DNA of 18,626 bases from Propionibacterium sp. GTDB taxonomy: Bacteria; Actinomycetota; Actinomycetes; Propionibacteriales; Propionibacteriaceae. How positions within the stretch are numbered: position 1 is the first letter of the stretch; the number at the start of each line of letters is the position of its first letter. The notes beneath the pieces are model-generated. The model worked only from the letters and a program-made list of their open reading frames with translations. It had not been told where the DNA came from and did not search any database. Shown here in pieces: positions 1 through 6,875 of this stretch. The position numbers were made by a program, and so were the translations under genes. The stretch lies in NCBI GenBank assembly GCA_012719335.1, contig JAAYAO010000016.1, positions 1 through 18,626 on the forward strand, in the 5' to 3' direction.

Positions 1-242
1 CGGATACCCACTCGGGGGTACGTGCGGCCCGGTGGGTGCCAGCAGCCCGGCCATCCGGGCATAGGCATTCTGGGCCTTGGTGTCGGCCGCGATCCGGGCC
101 AGGCCCGAGGCCGGGTGTTCTCCTGGTCGATCATCACCGTGGCGGTGATCAGGGCCATCCCCAGGGTGGGCAGGAAGGCGCCGAGCAGAACCAACAACAG
201 CGGCACCACCCGGGGCCGCATCCTCGTCGGCAAACCCACCAT
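1..242 (-). pseudogene. Membrane protein, N-terminal part, with an apparent -1 frameshift (partial at window edge)
   Basis: The ATG at 242 follows a GAGG ribosome-binding site. The first 42 codons (to about position 114) have strongly G/C-ending codons and encode a single hydrophobic helix (VVPLLLVLLGAFLPTLGMAL) followed by MIDQENT. Beyond that the frame turns into Pro/Arg-rich nonsense, while the frame shifted by -1 from position 114 becomes a credible protein (PASGLARIAADTKAQNAYAR) with GC-rich third positions and stays open to the window edge. The switch lies in a CCC run (plus-strand GGG 113-115), so one missing C would explain it. The N-terminus resembles that of the next gene (GAFLP and IDQxN in the same places), so the two look like paralogs. 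Function is unknown. The shift could be a real mutation or a sequencing error. No slippery heptamer is visible, so programmed frameshifting seems unlikely. Confidence 0.5.
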
Positions 243-302
243 CACACCTCGCTCGCTTTCCTGCCTGCACAGAGGGTACGGCACACCCGGCCTCACGACC
301 CG

Positions 303-379
303 CTGCTGCAAACCGCCTCATTTCGGGGCGATATCCGCTCAGGCGGTTCAACGGCCCGAAATGAGGCGGTTTGCAGCAG
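303..379. repeat. Perfect 25-bp inverted repeat (large hairpin) between the two membrane-protein genes
   Basis: Arms at 303-327 and 355-379 are exact reverse complements over 25 bases, around a 27-base loop that itself contains a CCGC/GCGG mini-stem. The right arm ends two bases before the stop codon of the minus-strand gene ending at 382. It could act as a factor-independent terminator for that gene, although no T tract follows on either strand. Its length and perfection also fit a small palindromic interspersed element. The arms were not seen elsewhere in this window. Confidence 0.8.
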
Positions 380-381
380 GG

Positions 382-1173
382 TCACCGTGGCCCGGGTGCG
401 TCGGCGAGGCGGGCCAAGGCGTGCAGGGCGATCCAGGCGCTCAGCAGACCCACCCCCAGGCCGATGCCGTAACCGGAGATCTGCCAGATGGTGGGGGGCC
501 GGCGGGAGACGTAGCCCCCGAACACCTGGGCCAAGATCATGATCACCGGGGGCGCCACCGCGCCGACCAGGGTGACCAGCACGAGATCCTTGGGCGCTTT
601 CGGCAGCACCACCCCCTGTGGATCCACCCGGCGTTGGCGGCGGCGGTGGGCCGAACCGGACATCCCCACGAAGAAGGACGCCCCGAGACACACCAGTCCC
701 GCCAGAATCAGGGCCTCGAGCCACTTGTTCACGCGGTAGTGCCGCAGAATCGGCTCGGGGTCGTGGTAGACCTCGACCGTGGTCCACATCAGCGGACCCG
801 GTTCACAGCTCGCCTGGTACACGCCGTCGTGGTCGGCGTGCAGCCAGTAGCCGTAATCGCCCCGGTCGACCCTGACCTCACCCGCCGGCCCACGAAACTC
901 GCACGCCGGGAAGTCCGATTGCCCGAACGGCGGCCGGCTGGGTTCGGGTACCACCAGGTAGATGTGGGGCGCGGTGTTGACCACGAAGGTCGGATTCGCC
1001 CGAAACGGTGTGACGCTCAGTTCCTTGGGTCGCAGGTTGTTCTGATCGATCAGCAGCGCCAGCACCATCAGGGCGATCGACAGTGCCGGCAGGAAGGCAC
1101 CGGCGACAATGAGCAACCAGGGGCGGATGCGCGGGTCGAGAACCCTGCGCACCGTGCTCACCAGTCGATCCAT
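382..1173 (-). CDS. Predicted four-helix membrane protein with an extracytoplasmic domain, function unknown
   Basis: This is a 263-residue protein if started at the ATG at 1173, which has an AAGGG ribosome-binding site seven bases upstream; a GTG at 1188 is an in-frame alternative. A first membrane helix (about residues 16-39, WLLIVAGAFLPALSIALMVL) is followed by about 105 residues that appear to lie outside the membrane and contain two Cys (in PACEF and ASCEP) that could form a disulfide. Then come a second helix (WLEALILAGLVCLGASFFVG), a basic cytoplasmic loop (HRRRQRR), and two more helices near the C-terminus. I do not recognise the family. Its N-terminal helix resembles the partial gene to the left, suggesting a duplicated pair. 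The gene stands alone between the large hairpin and arsM. Confidence 0.75.
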   Translation of the reverse strand: MDRLVSTVRRVLDPRIRPWLLIVAGAFLPALSIALMVLALLIDQNNLRPKELSVTPFRANPTFVVNTAPHIYLVVPEPSRPPFGQSDFPACEFRGPAGEVRVDRGDYGYWLHADHDGVYQASCEPGPLMWTTVEVYHDPEPILRHYRVNKWLEALILAGLVCLGASFFVGMSGSAHRRRQRRVDPQGVVLPKAPKDLVLVTLVGAVAPPVIMILAQVFGGYVSRRPPTIWQISGYGIGLGVGLLSAWIALHALARLADAPGPR

Positions 1174-1341
1174 CCCATCGCCCTTCACCGAATCATTCTC
1201 ACCCGAGAACGCCGGAGCGTGGTCACTGCACGAGAGAGATGGCCATCCCGTTCCCCTTCACGCCCACGGTCTGCACCGCGGGACATCCGACCAGCAGAAG
1301 CCGAATTGCACTTGGCCGGCCAGGCATCTGAGGTTCGAGGG
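1174..1341. other. Intergenic region between arsM and the membrane-protein gene
   Basis: No convincing gene lies in these 168 bases. A 10-bp palindrome TGGCCGGCCA (1313-1322) sits about 20 bases past the arsM stop and might contribute to termination, but it lacks a T tract. The promoter of the downstream membrane-protein gene presumably lies here; no clear -10/-35 pair was found. Confidence 0.4.
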
Positions 1342-2217
1342 TCAGGCCGGTTTGGTGGCCCGGATGAAGGCGCTGGCAATAGCTCCGTCGAGGGCGTCGA
1401 CGATGTCGTCGATGGTCATGCCTTCGGGCAACCAGTCGGCGTTGAGCCGCTCGGACAGTTCGACCAGTTCCTCGCGGGTGTAGTGGCGGGTCACCTCGAC
1501 CGACGGTTCGGTGAAGCCGGCGGCCTCCAGTTTGGCCACGTAATCACGATCCAGCAGGGCGCCGGAGATGCAACCGGTCCACAGGGCAACCACGCCGGTC
1601 AGCGCTGCGGGCACTTCGCGCAGCAGCACGATGTCGGAGACCGCGAAGCGACCACCCGGACGCAGCACCCGGAAGGACTCGGCGAGCACGGCGTCCTTGT
1701 CGGGGGAGAGGTTGATCACGCAGTTCGAGATCACCACATCGACCATCGCGTCCTTGAGCGGCACGTCCTCGATCCGGCCCTTGAGGAAGGTGGCGTTGGC
1801 AATGCCGGCCTCGGCCTGGTTGCGGCGGGCCAGGGTGAGCATGTCGTCGGTCATGTCCAGGCCGTAGGCCATGCCGTCCGGAGCGACCCGACGAGCCGAC
1901 AGCAGCACGTCCAGGCCACCACCGGAGCCGAGGTCCAAGACGTCCTCACCGGGGGCCAGTTCGGCCAGGGCGGTCGGGTTGCCACAGCCCAGCGAGGCCG
2001 CCAGGGCTGCGGTGAACTCGGTGTCCTCGTCGTACAGGTTGCGGGTGATCGCCGACGCGGCGAACTCGTCGGGGCCGCAGCACGAGGACGCGGCCGGCTC
2101 GGCCGGGGCACAACACCCGCCGCCGGAATCGGTCAACGGCAGGTGGTTACGGGCGGCCGCGGCGTAGCGTTCCCGAACCGCTTCGTGAACCTGGTCATCG
2201 GTGGTGGGGGTGGCCAT
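1342..2217 (-). CDS. arsM: Arsenite S-adenosylmethionine methyltransferase ArsM
   Basis: This 291-residue enzyme is expected to methylate trivalent arsenic with SAM, giving methylated arsenicals as a detoxification route in the cytosol. The SAM-binding glycine loop is DLGSGGGLD (95-103), followed by the acidic ribose-binding end of strand 2 (GLDMT, 119-123). The cysteines that bind arsenite in the family have clear counterparts: Cys78 (LGCGNP), Cys166 (SNCVINLSPDK) and Cys216 (WTGCISG). Two CC pairs near the N-terminus (35/36 and 46/47) may be extra metalloid-binding sites. The ATG at 2217 has AAGGAG five bases upstream. No arsR, arsB or arsC lies next to it, but a palindrome overlaps the presumed promoter. 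Length and motifs fit the family throughout. Confidence 0.93.
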   Translation of the reverse strand: MATPTTDDQVHEAVRERYAAAARNHLPLTDSGGGCCAPAEPAASSCCGPDEFAASAITRNLYDEDTEFTAALAASLGCGNPTALAELAPGEDVLDLGSGGGLDVLLSARRVAPDGMAYGLDMTDDMLTLARRNQAEAGIANATFLKGRIEDVPLKDAMVDVVISNCVINLSPDKDAVLAESFRVLRPGGRFAVSDIVLLREVPAALTGVVALWTGCISGALLDRDYVAKLEAAGFTEPSVEVTRHYTREELVELSERLNADWLPEGMTIDDIVDALDGAIASAFIRATKPA

Positions 2218-2230
2218 CTCGACTCCTTAC

Positions 2231-2254
2231 ATAGATGAGTGTCGATCTATAGTA
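2231..2254 (-). promoter_or_regulatory. Candidate arsM promoter/operator
   Basis: The inverted repeat ATAGAT-N8-ATCTAT (2231-2250) overlaps two possible -10 hexamers read on the minus strand (TATAGA at 2246-2251, TACTAT at 2249-2254), 14 bases before the arsM start. An operator over a -10 box is the usual layout for repression by a small metalloregulator such as ArsR. That regulator is not in the window, so the assignment is inference from position. No strong -35 box was found. Confidence 0.45.
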
Positions 2255-2268
2255 CCCACATCACACCC

Positions 2269-3288
2269 TCAGTCGTCGAGCAGCACCACAACCTTGTCGG
2301 TTGCCCCGGGCGTACCGGCCAGCTCGATGGCCTCCAGCACCCGGGAATACGGCAGCACATGACTGATGATCCGGCGGTACTTGTCGGCGTTGGCGATGAT
2401 GTCGTCGGTGACCTCGAAGATCTCGGTGGGGTAGGCCATCGACATCCTGATGTCGGGTTCGGCGGGCAACAGACCCAGCAGATCGACCTGGACCTTCTCC
2501 TTGTAGACCGCCGGAATGCTCACCACGGCACCGAACTTCAGCGAGTCGAAGATGCTCTGCAACCCGGCGGGGGAGCCGGCCGCGTCGATGTAGCCGTCGG
2601 TATCGGGACGGACGGTGCCCAACTCACCGCGAGCGCCCTCACCGTGCAGGGCGATCAGCCGCTCACGCAGGTCTTCCTCGGTCGGATTGATCACCACATA
2701 CGCGCCGATCGCCAGCGCCGTCTCCAGTCGGGCGGGCTGCACGTCGACGACCACCACATGCCCGGCACCCTTCGCCTTCGCGCCGAGCAGGGCCCCCAGC
2801 CCGATCGGCCCGGCCCCGACGATGCAGATCTTGGCGCCGGGGTCGGCATCGAGCCGGTTCACCGCATGCAGCGCCACGGCCATCGGTTCATTGAGTGCCG
2901 CCACCTCCCACGGCAGGTCGGCCGGAATCACCCGCAACTGCTTACCGGGCGCAGCTTCGTGGACGACCACGTACTCGTTGAAGCCACCCTGGTCGCCGCC
3001 CGAGCCGAAGTTGCCGTCGACGAAGGTCATCGTGTCGATCACCACATGGTCACCGACCTCGAAGCCGGTCACCTCGGCGCCGACCTCCACGATCTCACCG
3101 GCCGCCTCGTGCCCGAGGGGGTGCCGGCCGGGGTTGCGCCCCAAACCACCGAGCGCGATGTACATATGGTCCGAGCCGCAGATGCCGGACGCCCTCATCC
3201 TGACCTTCACGTCACGCGGCCCACAGGTGGGCTCCTCGATCTCGACAATCTCGACCGTGCCGGGGCCGGTCACCATCACACTGCGCAT
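2269..3288 (-). CDS. Zinc-dependent MDR-family dehydrogenase lacking the structural zinc loop
   Basis: This is a 339-residue oxidoreductase of the medium-chain dehydrogenase/reductase superfamily, nearest in style to sorbitol/threonine dehydrogenases; the substrate cannot be told. The catalytic zinc ligands are visible: Cys37 (GICGSDH), His60-Glu61 (PLGHEAAGEIVEVG) and probably Glu134 (NEPMAVALHAV). The nucleotide-binding loop is GAGPIG (158-163), followed by VVVDVQ ending strand 2, where an Asp favours NAD over NADP. The segment that normally carries four cysteines for structural zinc (between GDHVV and GGFNEYVVV, about 84-101) is shortened and has no Cys. The start ATG follows AAAGG by nine bases. 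It is co-directional with arsM, with a 51-base gap that contains a separate promoter candidate, so shared function with arsM is not implied. Confidence 0.88.
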   Translation of the reverse strand: MRSVMVTGPGTVEIVEIEEPTCGPRDVKVRMRASGICGSDHMYIALGGLGRNPGRHPLGHEAAGEIVEVGAEVTGFEVGDHVVIDTMTFVDGNFGSGGDQGGFNEYVVVHEAAPGKQLRVIPADLPWEVAALNEPMAVALHAVNRLDADPGAKICIVGAGPIGLGALLGAKAKGAGHVVVVDVQPARLETALAIGAYVVINPTEEDLRERLIALHGEGARGELGTVRPDTDGYIDAAGSPAGLQSIFDSLKFGAVVSIPAVYKEKVQVDLLGLLPAEPDIRMSMAYPTEIFEVTDDIIANADKYRRIISHVLPYSRVLEAIELAGTPGATDKVVVLLDD

Positions 3289-3407
3289 CCGTGGGGCCTT
3301 TCATTCGGGTGTGGCGTGAGCGTAGCGAGAAATCGCTCTCTACCGGAAGGTGCCCCCAGCTACCGAGAACACTGTTCAATCAGGTGGCAGCAGGCGACGA
3401 CCGGGGG

Positions 3408-3640
3408 CTGGCTTCGACGGGCTTCAACCGACGACCCCGGGCCAGCGCACTGACCGTCCGGGAGCTGGTTTCGACAGGCTCAACCGACGCTCCAGCAACC
3501 GTCATCCCTGAGCTGGTTTCGACGGGTCAGCCGACGGCCTCAGACCAGCGCACTGACCGTCCGGGAGCTGGTTTCGACAGGCTCAACCGACGCTCCGGCG
3601 CACGCTGGGGACAACGGGTTCGACAGGTTCGACCGACGCC
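3408..3640. repeat. Cluster of five TTCGACAGGCTCAACCGACG-type short repeats
   Basis: Five variants of a roughly 28-base unit (GAGCTGGTTTCGACAGG followed by CTCAACCGACG) begin near 3408, 3462, 3510, 3566 and 3615. In addition, a 52-base segment at 3442-3493 is exactly repeated at 3545-3596, giving a 103-base period. The copies sit between the dehydrogenase start and the end of the SPFH gene (3289-3641), where I see no gene. Similar TTCGACAGGCTCAAC units occur as dispersed intergenic repeats in many actinobacterial genomes (general recollection, not checked). The copies vary in sequence and are unevenly spaced. Confidence 0.8.
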
Positions 3641-3641
3641 G

Positions 3642-4736
3642 CTATGCGGACGGGCCGCCGCGCTCGGCGGCAGCGGCTTCGGCTTTGGCGTCGTCGACGG
3701 CGGCGCGGGCCATCTCGGCGGCTTCGTCTGCGGTCGCGGCCACGTCGGGGGAGGAGTGCCCCGAGGTCAGTGCCGCCGGGCCGGTTGGATCGCCGACCTC
3801 CGGGGCGTCCTCGGTGTCGGTGGCGCCCGCGGGAGCCGGCGCCGCACTCGGCGGCGTGGCTTCGGCCCGGTCGGAGAAGGCCTTGCTGATGGTGGACACG
3901 GCTTCGGTGAGTTCGCCGGGCAGCACCCACAACGTGTTGTTCTCGCCGGCGGCCAACTGGGGCAGGGTTTCCAGGTACTTGTAGGCCAGTACCTGCGGGT
4001 CGGCGTGGTTCTGGTGCACGGCCTGGAACACCAGGTTGATCGCCTTGGCCTCACCGTCGGCGCGCAGGATGGCGGCCTGCTGGTCACCCTGGGCTTCCAG
4101 GATGGACTGCTGGCGGGTGCCCTCGGCGGTCAGAATCTTCGACTGTCGATCACCTTCGGCGTGCAGAATGGCGGCGCGCTTGTCACGCTCGGCCCGCATC
4201 TGCTTCTCCATCGCCTCCTTGATGGTGGGCGGGGGATCGATCGCCTTGATCTCGACCCGGTTCACCCGGATGCCCCATTTGCCGGTGGCGTCGTCCAGCA
4301 CGCTGCGCAACCGGGCGTTGATCTCCTCACGCGAGGTGAGCGTCTCCTCGAGATCCATCGAACCGATCAGGTTTCGCAGGGTCGTGACGGTGAGCTGATC
4401 GATCGCCTGCAGGTAGTTGGCGACCTCGTAGACCGCGGCGCGCGGGTCGGTGATCTGGTAGTAGAGCACCGTGTCGATGTTCACCACCAGGTTGTCCTCG
4501 GTGATCACCGGCTGGGGCTGGGACGGGAAGACCTGTTCGCGAATGTCGAGTTTGCTGTTGATCCGGTCGACCACCGGGATGATGAAGTTCAGGCCCGGTT
4601 GCAAGGTGGTGCGGTACCGGCCCAGGCGTTCGATGTTGTAGCGGTGCGCCTGCGGCACGATCCGGACACCGCTGAAGATCAGGAAAACCACCACCATGAC
4701 CGCGATGATGATCACAACGAGCGTCGGGTCGGGCAT
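3642..4736 (-). CDS. SPFH/band-7 (stomatin/QmcA-like) membrane protein
   Basis: This is a 364-residue protein anchored by one N-terminal helix (VVIIIAVMVVVFLIF, about 7-21). The SPFH domain follows (about 22-200), with the family signatures RLGRYRTTLQPGLNFIIPVVD, NIDTVLYYQITDP and GIRVNRVEIKAIDPPPTIKEAM. A charged, Gln/Ala-rich coiled coil with repeating AxGxRQxxILxAxGxxQAAIL pattern spans roughly 190-245. The Ala/Pro/Asp/Glu-rich tail from about 295 onward is probably disordered. Such proteins oligomerise in the membrane, organise microdomains and modulate proteases. The upstream gene nfeD is 24 bases away, the classic partner arrangement, so the two probably form a membrane complex. Confidence 0.92.
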   Translation of the reverse strand: MPDPTLVVIIIAVMVVVFLIFSGVRIVPQAHRYNIERLGRYRTTLQPGLNFIIPVVDRINSKLDIREQVFPSQPQPVITEDNLVVNIDTVLYYQITDPRAAVYEVANYLQAIDQLTVTTLRNLIGSMDLEETLTSREEINARLRSVLDDATGKWGIRVNRVEIKAIDPPPTIKEAMEKQMRAERDKRAAILHAEGDRQSKILTAEGTRQQSILEAQGDQQAAILRADGEAKAINLVFQAVHQNHADPQVLAYKYLETLPQLAAGENNTLWVLPGELTEAVSTISKAFSDRAEATPPSAAPAPAGATDTEDAPEVGDPTGPAALTSGHSSPDVAATADEAAEMARAAVDDAKAEAAAAERGGPSA

Positions 4737-4760
4737 ATCACTGTTTCCGTTCAGTTGGGG

Positions 4761-5198
4761 TCAGGGCAGGAGTTCGCGGGGGTAGACGACCGCGTGAGCG
4801 CCATCGATCTCCATCACCTCGACCGTGGCACCCACTTCGATGGTCTGGGTGTCGTCGAAGGGCCGAGCCGTCCAGTCCTCACCGGCCAGCCGAATCAGGC
4901 CGCGACCGGCGGACACCTCCTCCAGCACGACCGCGCTTCGGCCGACCAGGGCGTCGGTGCCGTCGCGCAGCAGCGGCGGCTGGCGGCGGTGCCGGCGGGC
5001 GATCGGGCGCATGATCAACATGCCGAGGGTTCCGGCCAGGGCGAAGGCCAACAACTGCAACACCAGGCCACCACCGAATCCGGCGACGACGGCCGCCACC
5101 ATCGCCGCTCCGGCCAGGATGCCGAAGGCGAGTGTGAGGGTGAGGTATTCGGCGACTCCGAGGGCGCCGGCCAGCAACAGCCACAACAGCCAGTGCAT
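4761..5198 (-). CDS. NfeD-like membrane protein with OB-fold domain
   Basis: This is a 145-residue protein started at the ATG at 5198, preceded by AAGGGGG at suitable spacing; an upstream extension of 18 residues is open but has no such site. Two or three membrane helices occupy about residues 2-62 ([57 protein letters not shown]). A soluble NfeD C-terminal OB-fold domain follows (about 80-145), with [23 protein letters not shown] and [18 protein letters not shown] typical of the family. It lacks the ClpP-like protease part of long NfeD proteins. It lies just upstream of the SPFH gene in the same operon, and the pair probably acts in membrane quality control or microdomain assembly. Confidence 0.9.
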   Translation of the reverse strand: MHWLLWLLLAGALGVAEYLTLTLAFGILAGAAMVAAVVAGFGGGLVLQLLAFALAGTLGMLIMRPIARRHRRQPPLLRDGTDALVGRSAVVLEEVSAGRGLIRLAGEDWTARPFDDTQTIEVGATVEVMEIDGAHAVVYPRELLP

Positions 5199-5232
5199 GG
5201 ACTCGTCCCCCTTCGGTGCGACGTCGTTGTCG

Positions 5233-5238
5233 AATCTA
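5233..5238 (-). promoter_or_regulatory. Possible -10 box of the nfeD-SPFH operon
   Basis: TAGATT on the minus strand fits the TAnnnT pattern and lies 34 bases before the nfeD start, which would give a leader of about 28 bases containing the AAGGGGG ribosome-binding site. No good -35 box is present, so this rests on position and a six-base match only. Confidence 0.3.
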
Positions 5239-5313
5239 CCGGGTCGCACCAAGGTGTGACCGGCTCGCGCCGGACGGAGAATCCGGGCGGGAGGGTCACC
5301 GGTTGGGGATGGC

Positions 5314-5319
5314 TACGAT
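5314..5319 (+). promoter_or_regulatory. Possible -10 box giving a leaderless DUF2200 transcript
   Basis: TACGAT (TAnnnT) ends seven bases before the ATG at 5327, the spacing expected if transcription starts at the A of the start codon. Leaderless mRNAs are common in actinobacteria. No clear -35 box is seen. Confidence 0.35.
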
Positions 5320-5326
5320 GTCGGTC

Positions 5327-5671
5327 ATGAGCCGCATCTTCACCACCAGCTTCGCCTCGGTGTATCCGCACTACGTCACGAAGGTGCAGAAGAAGGGGCG
5401 TACCAAGGCGGAGCTCGACCGGGTGATCGAGTGGTTGACCGGGTTCGATCAGGCGGCTCTGGACGCTCACCTGGCGGGGGAGACCACCTTCGAGGAGTTC
5501 TTCGCCGCTGCCGACCTGAACCCGCATGCAGATCTGATCACCGGGGTGGTGTGCGGCGTCCGGGTGGAGGACGTCGAGGATCCGCTGATGCGCAAGATCC
5601 GCTATCTCGACAAGCTCGTGGACGAGCTGGCCCGGGGCAAGGCGCTGGAGAAGGTACTGCGCACGCCCTGA
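5327..5671 (+). CDS. DUF2200 family protein
   Basis: This small soluble protein of 114 residues matches the DUF2200 family along its whole length: [79 protein letters not shown]. The biochemical role of the family is unknown. The ATG at 5327 was chosen because family members begin with a short M-x-R-I leader and because a -10-like TACGAT ends seven bases before it; in-frame ATGs at 5309 and 5318 are alternatives. It is transcribed away from nfeD and towards the PhyH-like gene, from which a hairpin separates it. Confidence 0.88.
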   Translation: MSRIFTTSFASVYPHYVTKVQKKGRTKAELDRVIEWLTGFDQAALDAHLAGETTFEEFFAAADLNPHADLITGVVCGVRVEDVEDPLMRKIRYLDKLVDELARGKALEKVLRTP

Positions 5672-5681
5672 CCCGGGCGTG
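5662..5681. terminator. Bidirectional hairpin between two convergent genes
   Basis: CACGCCC at 5662-5668 and GGGCGTG at 5675-5681 form a seven-pair GC stem with a six-base loop that contains the DUF2200 stop codon. It lies just before the stop of the opposing PhyH-like gene (5685-5687). No T tract follows, as is common for actinobacterial terminators. Confidence 0.5.
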
Positions 5682-5684
5682 TCC

Positions 5685-6158
5685 CTACAGGCGACCGTCG
5701 GCGAGCAGGTCGAGCGGGTTCTGCCAGTCGAGGGAGCCGAGGAAGCCGCCGCGACGGTGCACATCGGAGTGCACGTCGTAGCCGAGCATCGCCTGCACCT
5801 CGCGCGGGAAGTTGCGTACCCGGTCGGGCGGGGCGGCGAGGAAGTGGTTCTCCTCGGTGCGCAGCCAGCCGACGCAGTAGCTCAGGTGCAGGCCGCGGCG
5901 ACGCCGGTCGGTGGTGGTGTTGGCGCCGCCGGCGTGGATGGTCGACCCGAGGTAGATCACCGACGATCCGGGGGACATCTCGGCGGCAACCAGGTCTTCG
6001 GGTTGGGCCCGGCGATCGGGATCCCAGAGGTGGCTGCCGGGGGCAACCAGGGTGCCGGCGTCCAGCAGGTTCTCGACGATCACCGCTCCCTGTTCGGTGA
6101 GGGCACCCTGGATGTCCTCGATCGGGGCGGTTGCGGGCAGGCGGGTCACCGTGGTCAT
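5685..6158 (-). pseudogene. PhyH-family dioxygenase with a large internal in-frame deletion
   Basis: The encoded 157 residues match the two ends of a bacterial phytanoyl-CoA dioxygenase-like protein (usually about 260-290 residues). Residues 1-36 resemble the N-terminal start (GALTEQGAVIVENLLDAGTL). Residues 37-157 match the C-terminal half: VAPGSHLWDPDRR, GSSVIYLGSTIHAGGANTTTDRRRRGLHLSY, GWLRTEENHFL, PREVQAMLGY. His75 (distal iron ligand) and Arg88 (2-oxoglutarate binding) are present. The middle region of roughly 110 residues, with the His-x-Asp iron-binding motif (usually HRDxW-like), is absent, so catalysis by the usual mechanism looks impossible. The reading frame is intact and GGAAGG precedes the ATG. 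It may be a recent deletion relic or a shortened protein with a non-enzymatic role. Confidence 0.75.
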
Positions 6159-6254
6159 GGTCGGCCTTCCGGTCAGTGGGGTGGTCGGGTCGGACGTTAA
6201 CCCGACGGCGCCCCGGTGCCGAATCCCGAACCCGGCGGCCGGAAAGCGTCTGGC

Positions 6255-6875
6255 TCAGCCGGCGCGGCTCCGCATCACGTCATCGCGGTACGCCGAGAGC
6301 TCTTCGACCCACTTCTCCACCGATTGGTTCAGGGTCATGGCCGCGAAGAGCAGGTCGTAGCCGTGGTTGACCGTGCGGGCCCAACCCATCAATTCGAGTT
6401 CCTGCTGTTCGGCTGCGGTCGGGGCGTTCATGCCGGCCGGCAGAGCTTCGGCTCGCGGATCGCCCAGGCCGGGCGCAATCGTCCGAGCGCCCTCGCCCAG
6501 TCGCATCGCCAGCCGGCGTTGCTCGGGGGTGAGGGTGTTGAGATAGGCCAGAATGTCGAGCACCTCGATACCCAGGCTCTTGGTGTCACCGGCCATCGAC
6601 ACCCCGATCTGCCCGACGTGTTCCCAGGGCACGAAACCTCCCTGTCCGGGTCGGATGCCGGATTCGTCGGCGGTGAAGGTCACGCCGGCCCGGCGCATCT
6701 TGATCAGGCCGAAAACCCCGCCCACCCCGAAGAAAAGAATCGCGACCACCCCGACGAGCTTCATCGTCCAGGACTCGCTGAACAGCATGAAGAAGCCACC
6801 GATCGTGAAGACGATGATCGTCACGATCAGGAAGGCGAAACGACCGGGCGAGGGCTTGGCCACCAGAACACGCAT
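6255..6875 (-). CDS. STM3941-like membrane protein with two N-terminal helices
   Basis: This is a 206-residue protein started at the ATG at 6875 (AGGA eight bases upstream). Two membrane helices (FAFLIVTIIVFTIGGFFMLF, about 13-32, and VGVVAILFFGVGGVFGLI, about 41-58) are followed by a soluble domain with GVTFTADESGIRPGQGGFVPWEHVGQIGVSM, the pattern seen in STM3941-type proteins (role unknown). The rest is helical and charged, ending in an Arg-rich tail. The start codon and ribosome-binding site lie inside a perfect 16-bp hairpin, which suggests translational control. It is downstream of, and co-directional with, the HsaA-like gene, 51 bases after its stop. Confidence 0.75.
   Translation of the reverse strand: MRVLVAKPSPGRFAFLIVTIIVFTIGGFFMLFSESWTMKLVGVVAILFFGVGGVFGLIKMRRAGVTFTADESGIRPGQGGFVPWEHVGQIGVSMAGDTKSLGIEVLDILAYLNTLTPEQRRLAMRLGEGARTIAPGLGDPRAEALPAGMNAPTAAEQQELELMGWARTVNHGYDLLFAAMTLNQSVEKWVEELSAYRDDVMRSRAG

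Noticed and set aside
108..120. Programmed ribosomal frameshift in the left-edge gene
   Set aside because: No slippery X-XXY-YYZ heptamer or downstream stem is evident at the switch; a one-base indel is simpler.
22..2238. A 738-codon open frame on the plus strand
   Set aside because: It is antisense to the membrane-protein genes and arsM, has Gly/Arg/Pro/His-rich composition without family motifs, and is an expected result of high-GC codon bias.
3408..3640. Repeat cluster considered as a CRISPR array
   Set aside because: Copies are degenerate, unevenly spaced, parts between them are themselves repeated, and no cas genes are near.
3291..5330. A 679-codon open frame on the plus strand
   Set aside because: It runs antisense to the SPFH and nfeD genes, which have clear family motifs, and through intergenic repeats.
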